Below are positions 1 to 6,162 of a stretch of DNA of 7,868 nucleotides, in pieces. Origin of the DNA: Gammaproteobacteria bacterium. Its GTDB lineage: Bacteria; Pseudomonadota; Gammaproteobacteria; Arenicellales; Poriferihabitantaceae. The translations under genes and the position numbers were made by a program. A model generated the notes under the pieces. That model made no database searches. It saw only the letters and a program-made list of their open reading frames with translations, and was not told the origin of the DNA. The DNA is taken from positions 1 to 7,868 of the forward strand of contig JAIBDK010000099.1 in assembly GCA_024679435.1 (NCBI GenBank), given 5' to 3'. Each line of letters opens with the position of its first letter. Position 1 is the first letter of the stretch.

Positions 1-1
1 C

Positions 2-43
2 TATTATGCTGAACAATTGGCGCATTGGTTGTCTGAAACTTAG
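2..43 (+). CDS. C-terminal end of an unidentified upstream gene (partial)
   Basis: The first bases read in one frame as YYAEQLAHWLSET followed by a TAG stop at 41-43. This looks like the amphipathic C-terminal helix of a soluble protein whose body lies before the window. In many gammaproteobacteria hslU precedes the DUF971 gene, but HslU proteins end differently, so I do not call it hslU. Another frame is also open over this stretch, to a TGA after base 70, but its residues look less protein-like. Thirteen residues are too few to assign a family. Confidence 0.42.
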   Translation, partial: YYAEQLAHWLSET

Positions 44-79
44 TTTAGTTGGTTTGGGATTCTTTGCCGAAATCGTGAT

Positions 80-107
80 TTGACGCCGACTAATTCGCGT
101 ACAATAA
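80..107 (+). promoter_or_regulatory. Possible sigma-70-type promoter for the DUF971/ubi group
   Basis: TTGACG at 80-85 is a five-of-six match to the -35 consensus. CAATAA at 102-107 lies 16 bases downstream as a weak -10 element, and TACAAT at 100-105 is a better hexamer but only 14 bases away. The site is in the only sizeable gap upstream of the DUF971 gene, where a promoter for the following genes would be expected. The poor spacing of the better -10 keeps this tentative. Confidence 0.3.
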
Positions 108-120
108 CGGGTTGTAAATC

Positions 121-136
121 TGCCGACCAACCGGCA
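121..136 (+). other. Short inverted repeat in the leader upstream of the DUF971 gene
   Basis: TGCCG at 121-125 pairs perfectly with CGGCA at 132-136 around a six-base loop. No T-run follows, so it is not an intrinsic terminator. If the promoter at 80-107 is real, this hairpin would sit near the 5' end of the transcript. A five-base-pair stem could easily arise by chance. Confidence 0.25.
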
Positions 137-190
137 TGTCAAACAGACAAACAGGGTCTACTTTCTGGACCAATAAAATGAGTTAATTCT

Positions 191-553
191 ATGAGTAAAC
201 ATGTGCCCACAGAGATCAATCTCAATCGAAGAACCCGTATACTGACGATTTCCTTTGGTCAGGAAAAGTTTGATCTGAGTTGTGAGTATCTCCGGGTCTT
301 TTCCCCTTCGGCAGAAGTGCAGGGGCATGGACCTGGTCAGGAAGTGTTACAGGTGGGCAAGGAGGGAGTGAATATTGATGCCATTGAGCCTATGGGCAAT
401 TATGCGATCAAACCCGTATTCGATGATGGCCACGACAGCGGAATTTTTTCCTGGGATACACTGTATGATCTGGGGAAAAACCAGACCGAAAACTGGCAAA
501 ATTATCTCGAGCGAATGGAAGAAGCCGGTAAGAGTAGAAAGCTGAATTCCTGA
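191..553 (+). CDS. DUF971 (gamma-butyrobetaine hydroxylase-like N-terminal domain) protein
   Basis: This 120-residue protein is a single DUF971 domain, also called the GBBH-like N-terminal domain. The hallmark stretches are LRVFSPSAEVQGHG near residues 34-47 and the GNYAIKPVFDDGHDSGIFSW region near 69-88, followed by the usual C-terminal helix with a conserved Trp (ENWQNYLERMEEAG). In gamma-butyrobetaine hydroxylases the related domain binds zinc and precedes the oxygenase domain. The stand-alone bacterial version has no settled function, and some relatives are linked to iron-sulfur proteins. No oxygenase domain follows here and the length is normal for the stand-alone form. The ATG at 191 has only a weak purine-rich sequence upstream but places the domain correctly. 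It sits 46 bases before ubiE, a common gammaproteobacterial arrangement, and may be co-transcribed with it. The family call is secure; the function is unknown. Confidence 0.9.
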   Translation: MSKHVPTEINLNRRTRILTISFGQEKFDLSCEYLRVFSPSAEVQGHGPGQEVLQVGKEGVNIDAIEPMGNYAIKPVFDDGHDSGIFSWDTLYDLGKNQTENWQNYLERMEEAGKSRKLNS

Positions 554-599
554 TTCAAGGGTCAACATTCTGTTTAACACGTCGATAAATTCGAGATTA

Positions 600-1355
600 A
601 TGTCCAACAATACCAGTAAACAAACTCACTTCGGCTTCAATGACGTGAACGAATCCGACAAGGCCGGCCTGGTTGCAGAGGTTTTCAGTTCTGTTGCTTC
701 AAGTTATGACATTATGAATGATCTGATGTCTTTTGGTGCTCATCGATTATGGAAAAGATTCACTATCTCTCGAAGCGGCCTGCGTCGTGGTGGAGCGGTT
801 CTCGATGTTGCTGGTGGAAGTGGGGACCTCGCCAGAGGGTTTGCCAAACAGGTAGGCGAATCTGGAAGGGTGGTTCTTACCGATATCAATCAGGATATGC
901 TTGATCAGGGTCGCGCCAACATGATCGATGAAGGTTTGATTAAGAATATCGAATACGCTCTTGCCGATGCCGAGCAGTTACAATTTGACGACGAAGAGTT
1001 CGATTGTGCCTGTATTTCTTTCGGTTTGCGCAACGTCACCCGCAAGGAAAATGCTCTGAAATCGATGTGCCGGGTGATAAAACCGGGTGGCCGAGTTTTG
1101 ATTCTTGAGTTCTCCAGTCCCATCATTCCGGGGCTGGATAAGGCTTATGATTTTTATTCTTTTAATGTGATTCCAAAAATTGGCAAGATAGTTGCCAGCG
1201 ATGAAGACAGCTATCAATATTTGGTAGAGTCAATTCGCAAACATCCTGACCAGGAAAGCCTGAAGAAAATGATGCTTGATGCGGGTTTTGATGAAGTTAA
1301 ATATCATAACCTGAGTGGTGGCATCGTGGCCCTGCATATTGGTTATAAGTATTAG
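600..1355 (+). CDS. ubiE: UbiE, ubiquinone/menaquinone biosynthesis C-methyltransferase
   Basis: UbiE uses S-adenosylmethionine to C-methylate 2-polyprenyl-6-methoxy-1,4-benzoquinol in ubiquinone synthesis and demethylmenaquinol in menaquinone synthesis. The protein has 251 residues, the same length as the E. coli enzyme. It opens with the family signature THFGFNDV at residues 9-16 and SYDIMNDLMSFGAHRLWKR at 35-53. SAM-binding motif I is LDVAGGSGD at 68-76, the acidic loop is VLTDINQDML at 92-101, and FGLRNV at 141-146, KPGGRVLILEFS at 161-172 and SYQYLVESIRKHPDQ at 204-218 follow. It ends with the conserved GIVALHIGYKY. All expected motifs are intact. The ATG at 600 gives the standard N-terminus and is preceded by a short CGAG purine patch. 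No menaquinone genes are visible, so the ubiquinone role is the safe inference. It starts a ubiE-ubiJ-ubiB run. Confidence 0.98.
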   Translation: MSNNTSKQTHFGFNDVNESDKAGLVAEVFSSVASSYDIMNDLMSFGAHRLWKRFTISRSGLRRGGAVLDVAGGSGDLARGFAKQVGESGRVVLTDINQDMLDQGRANMIDEGLIKNIEYALADAEQLQFDDEEFDCACISFGLRNVTRKENALKSMCRVIKPGGRVLILEFSSPIIPGLDKAYDFYSFNVIPKIGKIVASDEDSYQYLVESIRKHPDQESLKKMMLDAGFDEVKYHNLSGGIVALHIGYKY

Positions 1356-1381
1356 AATTTGTTTTAGGGTATTTTTCTGCA

Positions 1382-2017
1382 ATGAGTATCATCCATGAGC
1401 TTCTAAATCAGGCATCTTCAGCTTTGCTTGAAACAGATCCCGATGGCAAAAAAGAGCTGCAGAAACTATCTGGCAAGGTCATATGTATCGAACTAACGAC
1501 TCCACCGATAGTGCTATATCTTGAACCGGGAGTGGGTGGTATCCAGATTAGTGAAAATAGCCTGACAGAACCGGATGTTACGTTGACAGGAACATTGTCG
1601 GCATTTGTCCGGCTTGGTACTGCGGGCGCCAAAAGCGGTGTGCTCTCCAGTGGTCAGGTTAGTATGCGGGGGGATGTTGACACCGGACAGGCATTCCAGA
1701 AGGTATTATCACGGCTGGATATTGACCTGGAAGAATTGCTTTCCGGATATATCGGTGACACCCCTGCACGAAAAGCCGGTAATCTAGTGCGTGAGTTGGG
1801 GAAATGGGCCACTGAATCTATAGAGTTGTCTAAAGAGAATTTAGCGGATTATTTGAAAGAGGAAAAAAGAATTTTACCAACGATTGTGGCGGCACAGCGA
1901 TTTGAATCCAATGTAAATATATTACGTGCTGATGTAGATCGGACAGAGCAGCGCCTCGGGCGGATAAAGAAACGTGTCGAACAATATCGCGATGCCAATG
2001 TCGAGGAAACCGAGTAA
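1382..2017 (+). CDS. ubiJ: UbiJ, SCP2-domain ubiquinone biosynthesis accessory factor
   Basis: UbiJ is a non-catalytic lipid-binding protein that, with UbiK, supports the soluble Ubi complex carrying out the later steps of aerobic ubiquinone synthesis. The 211-residue product fits the family (about 200 residues). An SCP2-like sterol-carrier domain spans roughly residues 15-110, and the conserved GDVDTGQAFQKVL segment at 97-109 leads into LDIDLEELLSGYIGDTPA at 112-129. This matches the E. coli pattern of GDI followed by FDPAELLAPYTGD. Residues about 172-202 are charged and heptad-like, consistent with the C-terminal coiled coil that contacts UbiK. Overall sequence conservation is modest, as usual for UbiJ, so position between ubiE and ubiB carries much of the assignment. 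The ATG at 1382 has no strong Shine-Dalgarno sequence (an AGGG lies about 12 bases away), so it may depend on translation of ubiE 26 bases upstream. Confidence 0.93.
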   Translation: MSIIHELLNQASSALLETDPDGKKELQKLSGKVICIELTTPPIVLYLEPGVGGIQISENSLTEPDVTLTGTLSAFVRLGTAGAKSGVLSSGQVSMRGDVDTGQAFQKVLSRLDIDLEELLSGYIGDTPARKAGNLVRELGKWATESIELSKENLADYLKEEKRILPTIVAAQRFESNVNILRADVDRTEQRLGRIKKRVEQYRDANVEETE

Positions 2018-2023
2018 CAGAAT

Positions 2024-3655
2024 ATGGGTCGTAATTTATTCCATCTGCTACGGATTGCCCGGGTTTTTACTCGGCACGGACTTGACGAATTTGTTACGGC
2101 AATCCATCTATTCCGCCCCTATACGTTTTTACTTAAACTTATTCCGGGTAAAAAAAACCGGAGCATTGCCCGCGGCGATCGCTTGCGAATGGCTCTGGAA
2201 GAACTGGGGCCTGTTTTCATTAAGTTTGGACAGGTGCTGTCTACCCGCCCTGATTTGTTACCCGAGGACATTGCCCGATCTTTGACCAAGCTCCAGGATC
2301 AGGTGCCGCCATTTCCCGGAAGTGAGGCGGTGACAATTATCGAAAAGGCTTATGGTGAAGACCTTGATGTCCACTTTCGAAAATTTGAAACGGAATCTAC
2401 GGCATCTGCTTCAGTGGCTCAGGTTCACTATGCGGAACTGCATAATGGAACTCAAGTCATCGTTAAGGTTTTACGCCCCGGTATTGAGAGTATTATTGAG
2501 CGCGACCTTGAGCTTTTACATACTCTCGCGGATCTGGCCGAACGGCATTGGTCGCAGGGAAAGCGTCTTAAGCCGAAAGAAATCATTGAGGATTATGATC
2601 GTACTATCCATGATGAGCTGGATCTGATGCGTGAAGCGGCCAGTGCCAGTCAATTAAGAATCAATTTCGAAAATTCGGATCTGATTTATGTGCCTGAAGT
2701 ATTTTGGCCCCATACCACCCGGAATGTGATGGTTATGGAAAGAATTTATGGTATCCCAATCCGGGATATTGATCGAATTAAGGCTGCGGGCATTGACATG
2801 AAAAAACTAGCCCATGATGGGGTCGAGATTTTTTTCACTCAGGCTTTTCGAGATGGTTTTTTTCATGCAGACATGCACCCAGGTAATATTTTTGTGTCTG
2901 AAACGGGGCAATACCGGGCGGTAGATTTCGGAATTATGGGGACTCTGGGAACTGCGGATAAAAGATATTTGGCGGAAAATCTGCTGGCCTTTTTTAATCG
3001 CGATTATCATCGGGTTGCTGATGCCCATATTCGGGCAGGGTGGGTGCCGCCGAGTACCAATGCGGAGCAGTTTGAAGCGGCAATTCGAACCGTTTGTGAG
3101 CCGATCTTTTCCCGACCGTTAAGTGAAATATCTTTTGGGTCATTTCTGGTCGATTTGTTTCGAGTGGCCCGAGTTTTTGAAATGCCCGTGCAGCCGCAAT
3201 TGGTCCTGCTGCAGAAGACGATACTCAATATTGAAGGTCTTGGCAGACAACTTTACCCAGACCTGGATTTATGGGAAACGGCTAAACCTTTTCTTGAAAA
3301 GTGGATGAATGAGCAGATTGGACCCAAGGCCGCAATAAAAACGATTCGCAGGGAATTACCCAATCTGTTTACTCTGGCGCCAGAATTACCCGGGTTGGCC
3401 CATCAGCTAATGTATAAATTAAAAAATGATGAGTTAACTGTGCATACGCGTGATCGTGAGGTGCAAGCACTCAGAACTCAAAATCAGATCGAGCATAAAA
3501 GAACAACACGACTTGTTTTGGGTTTTGGTTTTGGCCTTGGAGCTTTGATGTTTTTGCCGGATAGAAGTGATCTTTCATCCATTTTGATGCCGGGTATAAT
3601 TATGGCTTGTGCAAGCTTGCTGAGTTTTATTATGGCATTTCGATGTCGGATTTGA
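2024..3655 (+). CDS. ubiB: UbiB, ABC1/ADCK-family atypical kinase-like ATPase for ubiquinone biosynthesis
   Basis: UbiB is a membrane-anchored protein-kinase-like ATPase required for ubiquinone synthesis. It is thought to help extract or present hydrophobic intermediates to the Ubi complex. The 543 residues match the usual length (546 in E. coli). The family KxGQ motif is KFGQ at 67-70, followed by STRPDLLP. The Ala-rich nucleotide loop ASASVAQ at 127-133 replaces the Gly-rich loop of ordinary kinases. The ATP lysine is K148 in VIVKVLRPG. The family ExD motif is E198/D200, the catalytic-loop segment is FHADMHPGNIF at 280-290 (D283, N288), and the metal-binding motif is DFG at 301-303. Two hydrophobic segments at about 496-511 and 519-538 form the C-terminal membrane hairpin. 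Every signature residue is present. The start lies 6 bases after the ubiJ stop, so the two are almost certainly translated from one message. Confidence 0.98.
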   Translation: MGRNLFHLLRIARVFTRHGLDEFVTAIHLFRPYTFLLKLIPGKKNRSIARGDRLRMALEELGPVFIKFGQVLSTRPDLLPEDIARSLTKLQDQVPPFPGSEAVTIIEKAYGEDLDVHFRKFETESTASASVAQVHYAELHNGTQVIVKVLRPGIESIIERDLELLHTLADLAERHWSQGKRLKPKEIIEDYDRTIHDELDLMREAASASQLRINFENSDLIYVPEVFWPHTTRNVMVMERIYGIPIRDIDRIKAAGIDMKKLAHDGVEIFFTQAFRDGFFHADMHPGNIFVSETGQYRAVDFGIMGTLGTADKRYLAENLLAFFNRDYHRVADAHIRAGWVPPSTNAEQFEAAIRTVCEPIFSRPLSEISFGSFLVDLFRVARVFEMPVQPQLVLLQKTILNIEGLGRQLYPDLDLWETAKPFLEKWMNEQIGPKAAIKTIRRELPNLFTLAPELPGLAHQLMYKLKNDELTVHTRDREVQALRTQNQIEHKRTTRLVLGFGFGLGALMFLPDRSDLSSILMPGIIMACASLLSFIMAFRCRI

Positions 3656-3726
3656 TCAGATTAGTTGTTAGGATGTGTATGGTAAAAGTTGTAAGTTTAA
3701 TTTTTTTGAAAATGAAGAGGTAATAA

Positions 3727-4902
3727 ATGGCAACGCACCCTTTCCAGTGGGAAGACCCCTTTGAACTGGACTCGCAGCTGAAAGAGGAAGAACGAATGGT
3801 GCGCGACAGCGTTCATGATTTTTGCACGGACACGTTGATGCCGGGCATCGTTGCAGCAAACCGAAACGAAATTTTTGATCCACAATTGATGACGAAATTT
3901 GGTGAGCTCGGTATGCTGGGTAGCACTATTCCGCAAGAATATGGTGGGGCCGGATTAAATTATGTTTCTTATGGTTTGATAGCCCGGGAGATTGAGCGGG
4001 TGGATAGCGGGTATCGCTCTGCCATGAGTGTGCAGTCTTCTTTGGTGATGCATCCAATATTTTCTTATGGCAGCGAACATCAAAAGCACAAATTTCTGCC
4101 CGGTCTTGCCAAAGGCGAATTGATCGGTTGTTTTGGTTTAACCGAACCGGATCATGGCTCTGATCCTGGAAGTATGAAAACCCGGGCCAATGCTGTGGAT
4201 GGTGGTTTTAAGCTAAACGGGGCGAAAATGTGGATCAGTAACGCTCCAGTGGCTGATATTGGTGTTGTCTTGGCAAAGCTTGATGGTGTGATCCGAGGTT
4301 TCATTATCGAACGTGGAATGGAAGGACTCAGCACCCCTAAAATTGAGGGTAAGATGAGTTTGCGTGCTTCGACTACGGGTGAAATTGTTATGAAAGATGT
4401 GTTTGTCCCCAAAGAAAACATCCTGCCCGGAGTCGAAGGCTTGAAAGGACCGTTCGGATGCCTTAACAAGGCGCGCTATGGTATTGCGTGGGGGGTAATG
4501 GGTGCGGCGGAGTTTTGCTGGCACGCAGCCCGAACCTACACCCTGGATCGTTCACAGTTCGGACGGCCTTTGGCCCAGAATCAGTTGGTTCAGAAAAAGC
4601 TGGCCGACATGCAAACTGAAATAACCCTTGGTTTACAGGCCGCACTTCGGGTCGGTCGATTGATGGATGAAAATCGTTGCGCTGTTGAGAATGTTTCCAT
4701 GATAAAGCGGAATAACTGCGGCAAGGCGCTGGATATAGCCCGAATGTCCCGTGATATGCATGGTGGTAATGGTGTGTCTGATGAGTATCATGTAATTCGC
4801 CATATGTGTAATCTGGAATCGGTGAATACTTATGAAGGAACGCATGATATTCATGCATTGATTCTCGGACGGGCGCAGACTGGATTGCAGGCATTTTTCT
4901 AG
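3727..4902 (+). CDS. gcdH: Glutaryl-CoA dehydrogenase (acyl-CoA dehydrogenase family)
   Basis: This FAD enzyme oxidises and decarboxylates glutaryl-CoA to crotonyl-CoA in lysine, tryptophan and glutarate breakdown, passing electrons to ETF and then the quinone pool. The 391-residue protein carries the full acyl-CoA dehydrogenase fold: N-terminal helices, the FAD-binding LIGCFGLTEPDHGSDPGSM region at 132-150, KMWISNAP at 167-174, and the C-terminal helices with DRSQFGRPLAQNQLVQKKLA at 274-293. Glutaryl-CoA-specific features are GYRSAMSVQSSLVMHP at 95-110, whose R97 corresponds to the Arg that binds the substrate carboxylate in the human enzyme (R94), and NTYEGTHDIHALILGRA at 367-383 with catalytic base E370. 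E90 and Y369 are also present; from memory of the literature these mark the decarboxylating type. AGAGG at 3716-3720 is a strong ribosome binding site six bases before the ATG. The CoA-transferase and LysR regulator that often accompany gcdH are absent from the window. Confidence 0.96.
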   Translation: MATHPFQWEDPFELDSQLKEEERMVRDSVHDFCTDTLMPGIVAANRNEIFDPQLMTKFGELGMLGSTIPQEYGGAGLNYVSYGLIAREIERVDSGYRSAMSVQSSLVMHPIFSYGSEHQKHKFLPGLAKGELIGCFGLTEPDHGSDPGSMKTRANAVDGGFKLNGAKMWISNAPVADIGVVLAKLDGVIRGFIIERGMEGLSTPKIEGKMSLRASTTGEIVMKDVFVPKENILPGVEGLKGPFGCLNKARYGIAWGVMGAAEFCWHAARTYTLDRSQFGRPLAQNQLVQKKLADMQTEITLGLQAALRVGRLMDENRCAVENVSMIKRNNCGKALDIARMSRDMHGGNGVSDEYHVIRHMCNLESVNTYEGTHDIHALILGRAQTGLQAFF

Positions 4903-4925
4903 GTTGGCGCCGGGTAGTCAGTTTC

Positions 4926-4931
4926 AGAGAG
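4926..4931 (+). promoter_or_regulatory. Ribosome binding site favouring the TTG start at 4940
   Basis: AGAGAG at 4926-4931 lies eight bases before an in-frame TTG at 4940. The longest reading of the frame would start at a TTG at 4904, only one base after the gcdH stop and with no clear Shine-Dalgarno sequence. The shorter start also places the YFAYGSN motif eight residues from the N-terminus, as is usual for the family. Confidence 0.55.
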
Positions 4932-4939
4932 TTATAAAT

Positions 4940-5452
4940 TTGAGCGATAATGAACATGTGATTTATTTTGCCTATGGTTCAAACCTGTTATTTGCTCGCC
5001 TACATGCACGGACGCCTTCTATTCTAAATCTCGGCATCGGAAAATTACATAATCACCGTCTGAGTTTTACCAAGCCCGGAGGCGATGGCTCTGGAAAATG
5101 CGGTATCGAAAGGGTGGATGAAGCTCACCATGTGCTTGGGGTTCTGTATCAGATGCATGTAGAAGAAAAACCGATCCTGGATGAAATCGAAGGGGTCGGT
5201 CATGGTTATTACGATCATCCTATTGAAGTCCATGCGGAGTCTGGGACGTTTGATGCCTTCACCTATTATCCAACCCGACTGGATTGTGAGTATCTGCCGT
5301 TTGACTGGTACAAGCGGTTTGTATTAACTGGTGCAATAGAAAATAATTTTCCGTCTGAATACACAAAGATGATTGAAGCGGTGGACGCCATCGTTGATCC
5401 AGACCACGAAAGGCGTACGCTGAATTTAATGGTGGGAAACCAGGAGTTATAG
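4940..5452 (+). CDS. Gamma-glutamylcyclotransferase (AIG2/GGCT-fold) family protein
   Basis: With the preferred TTG start the product has 170 residues. The N-terminal YFAYGSN at 9-15 is the hallmark substrate-binding loop of the gamma-glutamylcyclotransferase superfamily, and N15 is followed by the usual long helix. The general acid/base Glu is expected in the LDxxEG motif and is seen as LDEIEGVGHGY (E84), so the active site looks complete. Members release 5-oxoproline from gamma-glutamyl peptides or amines, but the substrate of most bacterial homologues is unknown and I do not assign one. No signal peptide or membrane segment is visible, so it is probably cytoplasmic. It starts 37 bases after gcdH and stops 4 bases before the thioesterase gene, which points to one transcript. 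An alternative TTG at 4904 would add 12 residues. Family call strong, substrate unknown, start moderately sure. Confidence 0.87.
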   Translation: MSDNEHVIYFAYGSNLLFARLHARTPSILNLGIGKLHNHRLSFTKPGGDGSGKCGIERVDEAHHVLGVLYQMHVEEKPILDEIEGVGHGYYDHPIEVHAESGTFDAFTYYPTRLDCEYLPFDWYKRFVLTGAIENNFPSEYTKMIEAVDAIVDPDHERRTLNLMVGNQEL

Positions 5453-5456
5453 AAAA

Positions 5457-5879
5457 GTGAAGGAAACATTGCAGCCCGGCATAGGTTTCGAGCACTCATT
5501 TACCCTGACAGAAGCAAAAATGGTTCCCGCGCTATATCCGGAAGCCCCTGAGTTTTTGGAGATGCCAGAGGTCTTTGCCACTGGCTTTATGGTGGGTTTT
5601 CTGGAGTGGGCCTGTCTTAAATCAGTCATCCCACACCTTGATTGGCCCAACGAACAAACTGTCGGTACCCACGTAAATGTCAGCCATCTGGCTGCCAGCC
5701 CAAGTGGGTTAACGGTAACCGCAAAAGTGAAATTGGTGGGAGTAGACGGCAGACGGTTGAAATTTAAAGTTGAAGGTGATGATGGTGTCGAGATAATTTC
5801 CAGAGGAACCCATGAGCGTTTTATAATTGACAAGGCTAAGTTCGACGCGTCCATAGATAAAAAAAGAATTAAGGACTAA
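5457..5879 (+). CDS. FlK-like hotdog-fold acyl-CoA thioesterase
   Basis: The 140-residue product has the size and pattern of a single hotdog-fold thioesterase of the FlK (fluoroacetyl-CoA thioesterase) type, which hydrolyses short acyl-CoA esters. FlK of Streptomyces cattleya uses Thr42, Glu50 and His76. Here T42 lies in FATGFM, E50 in the central helix FLEWACLKSV, and H77 in THVNVSHLAASPSG, so the triad is present at nearly identical positions. The last strands read VTAKVKLVGVDGRRLKFKVE and SRGTHERFII, also typical. The start is GTG at 5457, preceded by CAGGAGTT at 5441-5448 inside the end of the upstream gene, four bases after that gene's stop. Its position two genes after glutaryl-CoA dehydrogenase suggests it clears or recycles an acyl-CoA of that pathway, but fluoroacetate resistance should not be inferred from similarity alone. 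The C-terminal tail is Lys/Asp-rich and probably disordered. Confidence 0.85.
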   Translation: MKETLQPGIGFEHSFTLTEAKMVPALYPEAPEFLEMPEVFATGFMVGFLEWACLKSVIPHLDWPNEQTVGTHVNVSHLAASPSGLTVTAKVKLVGVDGRRLKFKVEGDDGVEIISRGTHERFIIDKAKFDASIDKKRIKD

Positions 5880-5912
5880 CGCGGCAAGGTGATCGCAATG
5901 CTACCCTTTACT

Positions 5913-5956
5913 TGTCATCCTGAGGGTAAGCAGAAGGCGCCATGTTGAGGGATTCC
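5913..5956 (+). repeat. Possible degenerate dispersed intergenic repeat (TGTCATCCTGAG type)
   Basis: TGTCATCCTGAG at 5913-5924, followed by GGTAAGCAGAAGG and then TTGAGGGATTCC, resembles the common bacterial intergenic repeat that reads TGTCATCCTGAG, a variable palindromic core, then GAAGGATC. Here the core is altered: TACCC at 5902-5906 can pair with GGGTA at 5924-5928, but there is no long perfect palindrome. No second copy occurs in this window, so the call rests on memory of the motif. Confidence 0.35.
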
Positions 5957-6150
5957 GCACTAAAGTCGGTATGGCATGGTGGGTTGGGCGGGATAGTAAT
6001 TTAAACGTTTTGTTAGATACTCGGAGCTAAAAAATTAACCGGGTATGCCATGAGCAGGTGGAAAATAACCGTGAAAACGTATAAGTTCACCGTGGTTTGA
6101 ATCGCATTTTAGTGAATTTAAATTCTTTATTATTAACGGCACAATTTTTT

Positions 6151-6155
6151 GGGAG
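6151..6155 (+). promoter_or_regulatory. Ribosome binding site favouring the GTG start at 6163
   Basis: GGGAG at 6151-6155 lies seven bases before an in-frame GTG at 6163. The longest reading of the frame begins at a TTG at 6097, which has no Shine-Dalgarno sequence and would bury the signal peptide 22 residues inside the protein. The GTG start gives a normal N-terminal signal peptide. Confidence 0.7.
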
Positions 6156-6162
6156 CTATTGC

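Larger units (their letters stand above)
5880..6162 (+). other. Intergenic stretch of 283 bases, no gene seen
   Basis: I find no credible open reading frame, tRNA or rRNA here. An ATG at 5899 opens only 16 codons. No classic terminator (GC-rich stem plus T-run) follows the thioesterase gene, so the end of its transcript is not obvious. The stretch includes the repeat-like sequence at 5913-5956 and a pair of arms ATGGCAT (5971-5977) and ATGCCAT (6045-6051) that could pair at long range. The part from about 6100 to 6150 is A+T-rich and is the likely place for the TPR gene's promoter, although no convincing -35/-10 pair stands out. Confidence 0.6.

Noticed and set aside
2..43. Reading the upstream fragment as the end of hslU, a frequent neighbour of the DUF971-ubiE block.
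   Set aside because: HslU C-termini end with a conserved short hydrophobic tail that is not seen in YYAEQLAHWLSET.
3656..3726. A promoter for gcdH in the 71-base gap after ubiB.
   Set aside because: TTGTTA at 3665-3670 could be a -35 element, but no acceptable -10 lies 16-18 bases downstream, and TATGGT at 3678-3683 lacks a partner.
4904..4939. Longer version of the cyclotransferase-fold protein starting at TTG 4904.
   Set aside because: It begins one base after the gcdH stop, has no clear ribosome binding site, and the extra 12 residues look unlike the family's N-terminus; AGAGAG at 4926-4931 fits the TTG at 4940.
4463..4957. A 164-codon reverse-strand open frame opposite the 3' half of glutaryl-CoA dehydrogenase.
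   Set aside because: It lies fully opposite an unmistakable conserved gene, its translation is His/Pro-rich and low in recognisable motifs, and no ribosome binding site or family resemblance supports it.
5447..5854. A 135-codon reverse-strand open frame opposite the thioesterase gene.
   Set aside because: The forward frame carries a coherent hotdog thioesterase with its catalytic residues, while the reverse translation resembles no family and is biased in Ser/Pro/Thr.
5971..6051. Inverted pair ATGGCAT / ATGCCAT as a regulatory hairpin or element boundary.
   Set aside because: Only seven bases match with a 67-base loop between them, and neither flank extends the pairing, so chance is the simpler explanation.
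6088..6105. GGTTTGAATC near 6094, resembling the T-arm of a tRNA.
   Set aside because: The flanking bases do not form a five-base-pair T-stem, and no acceptor stem, anticodon arm or D-arm can be drawn around it.
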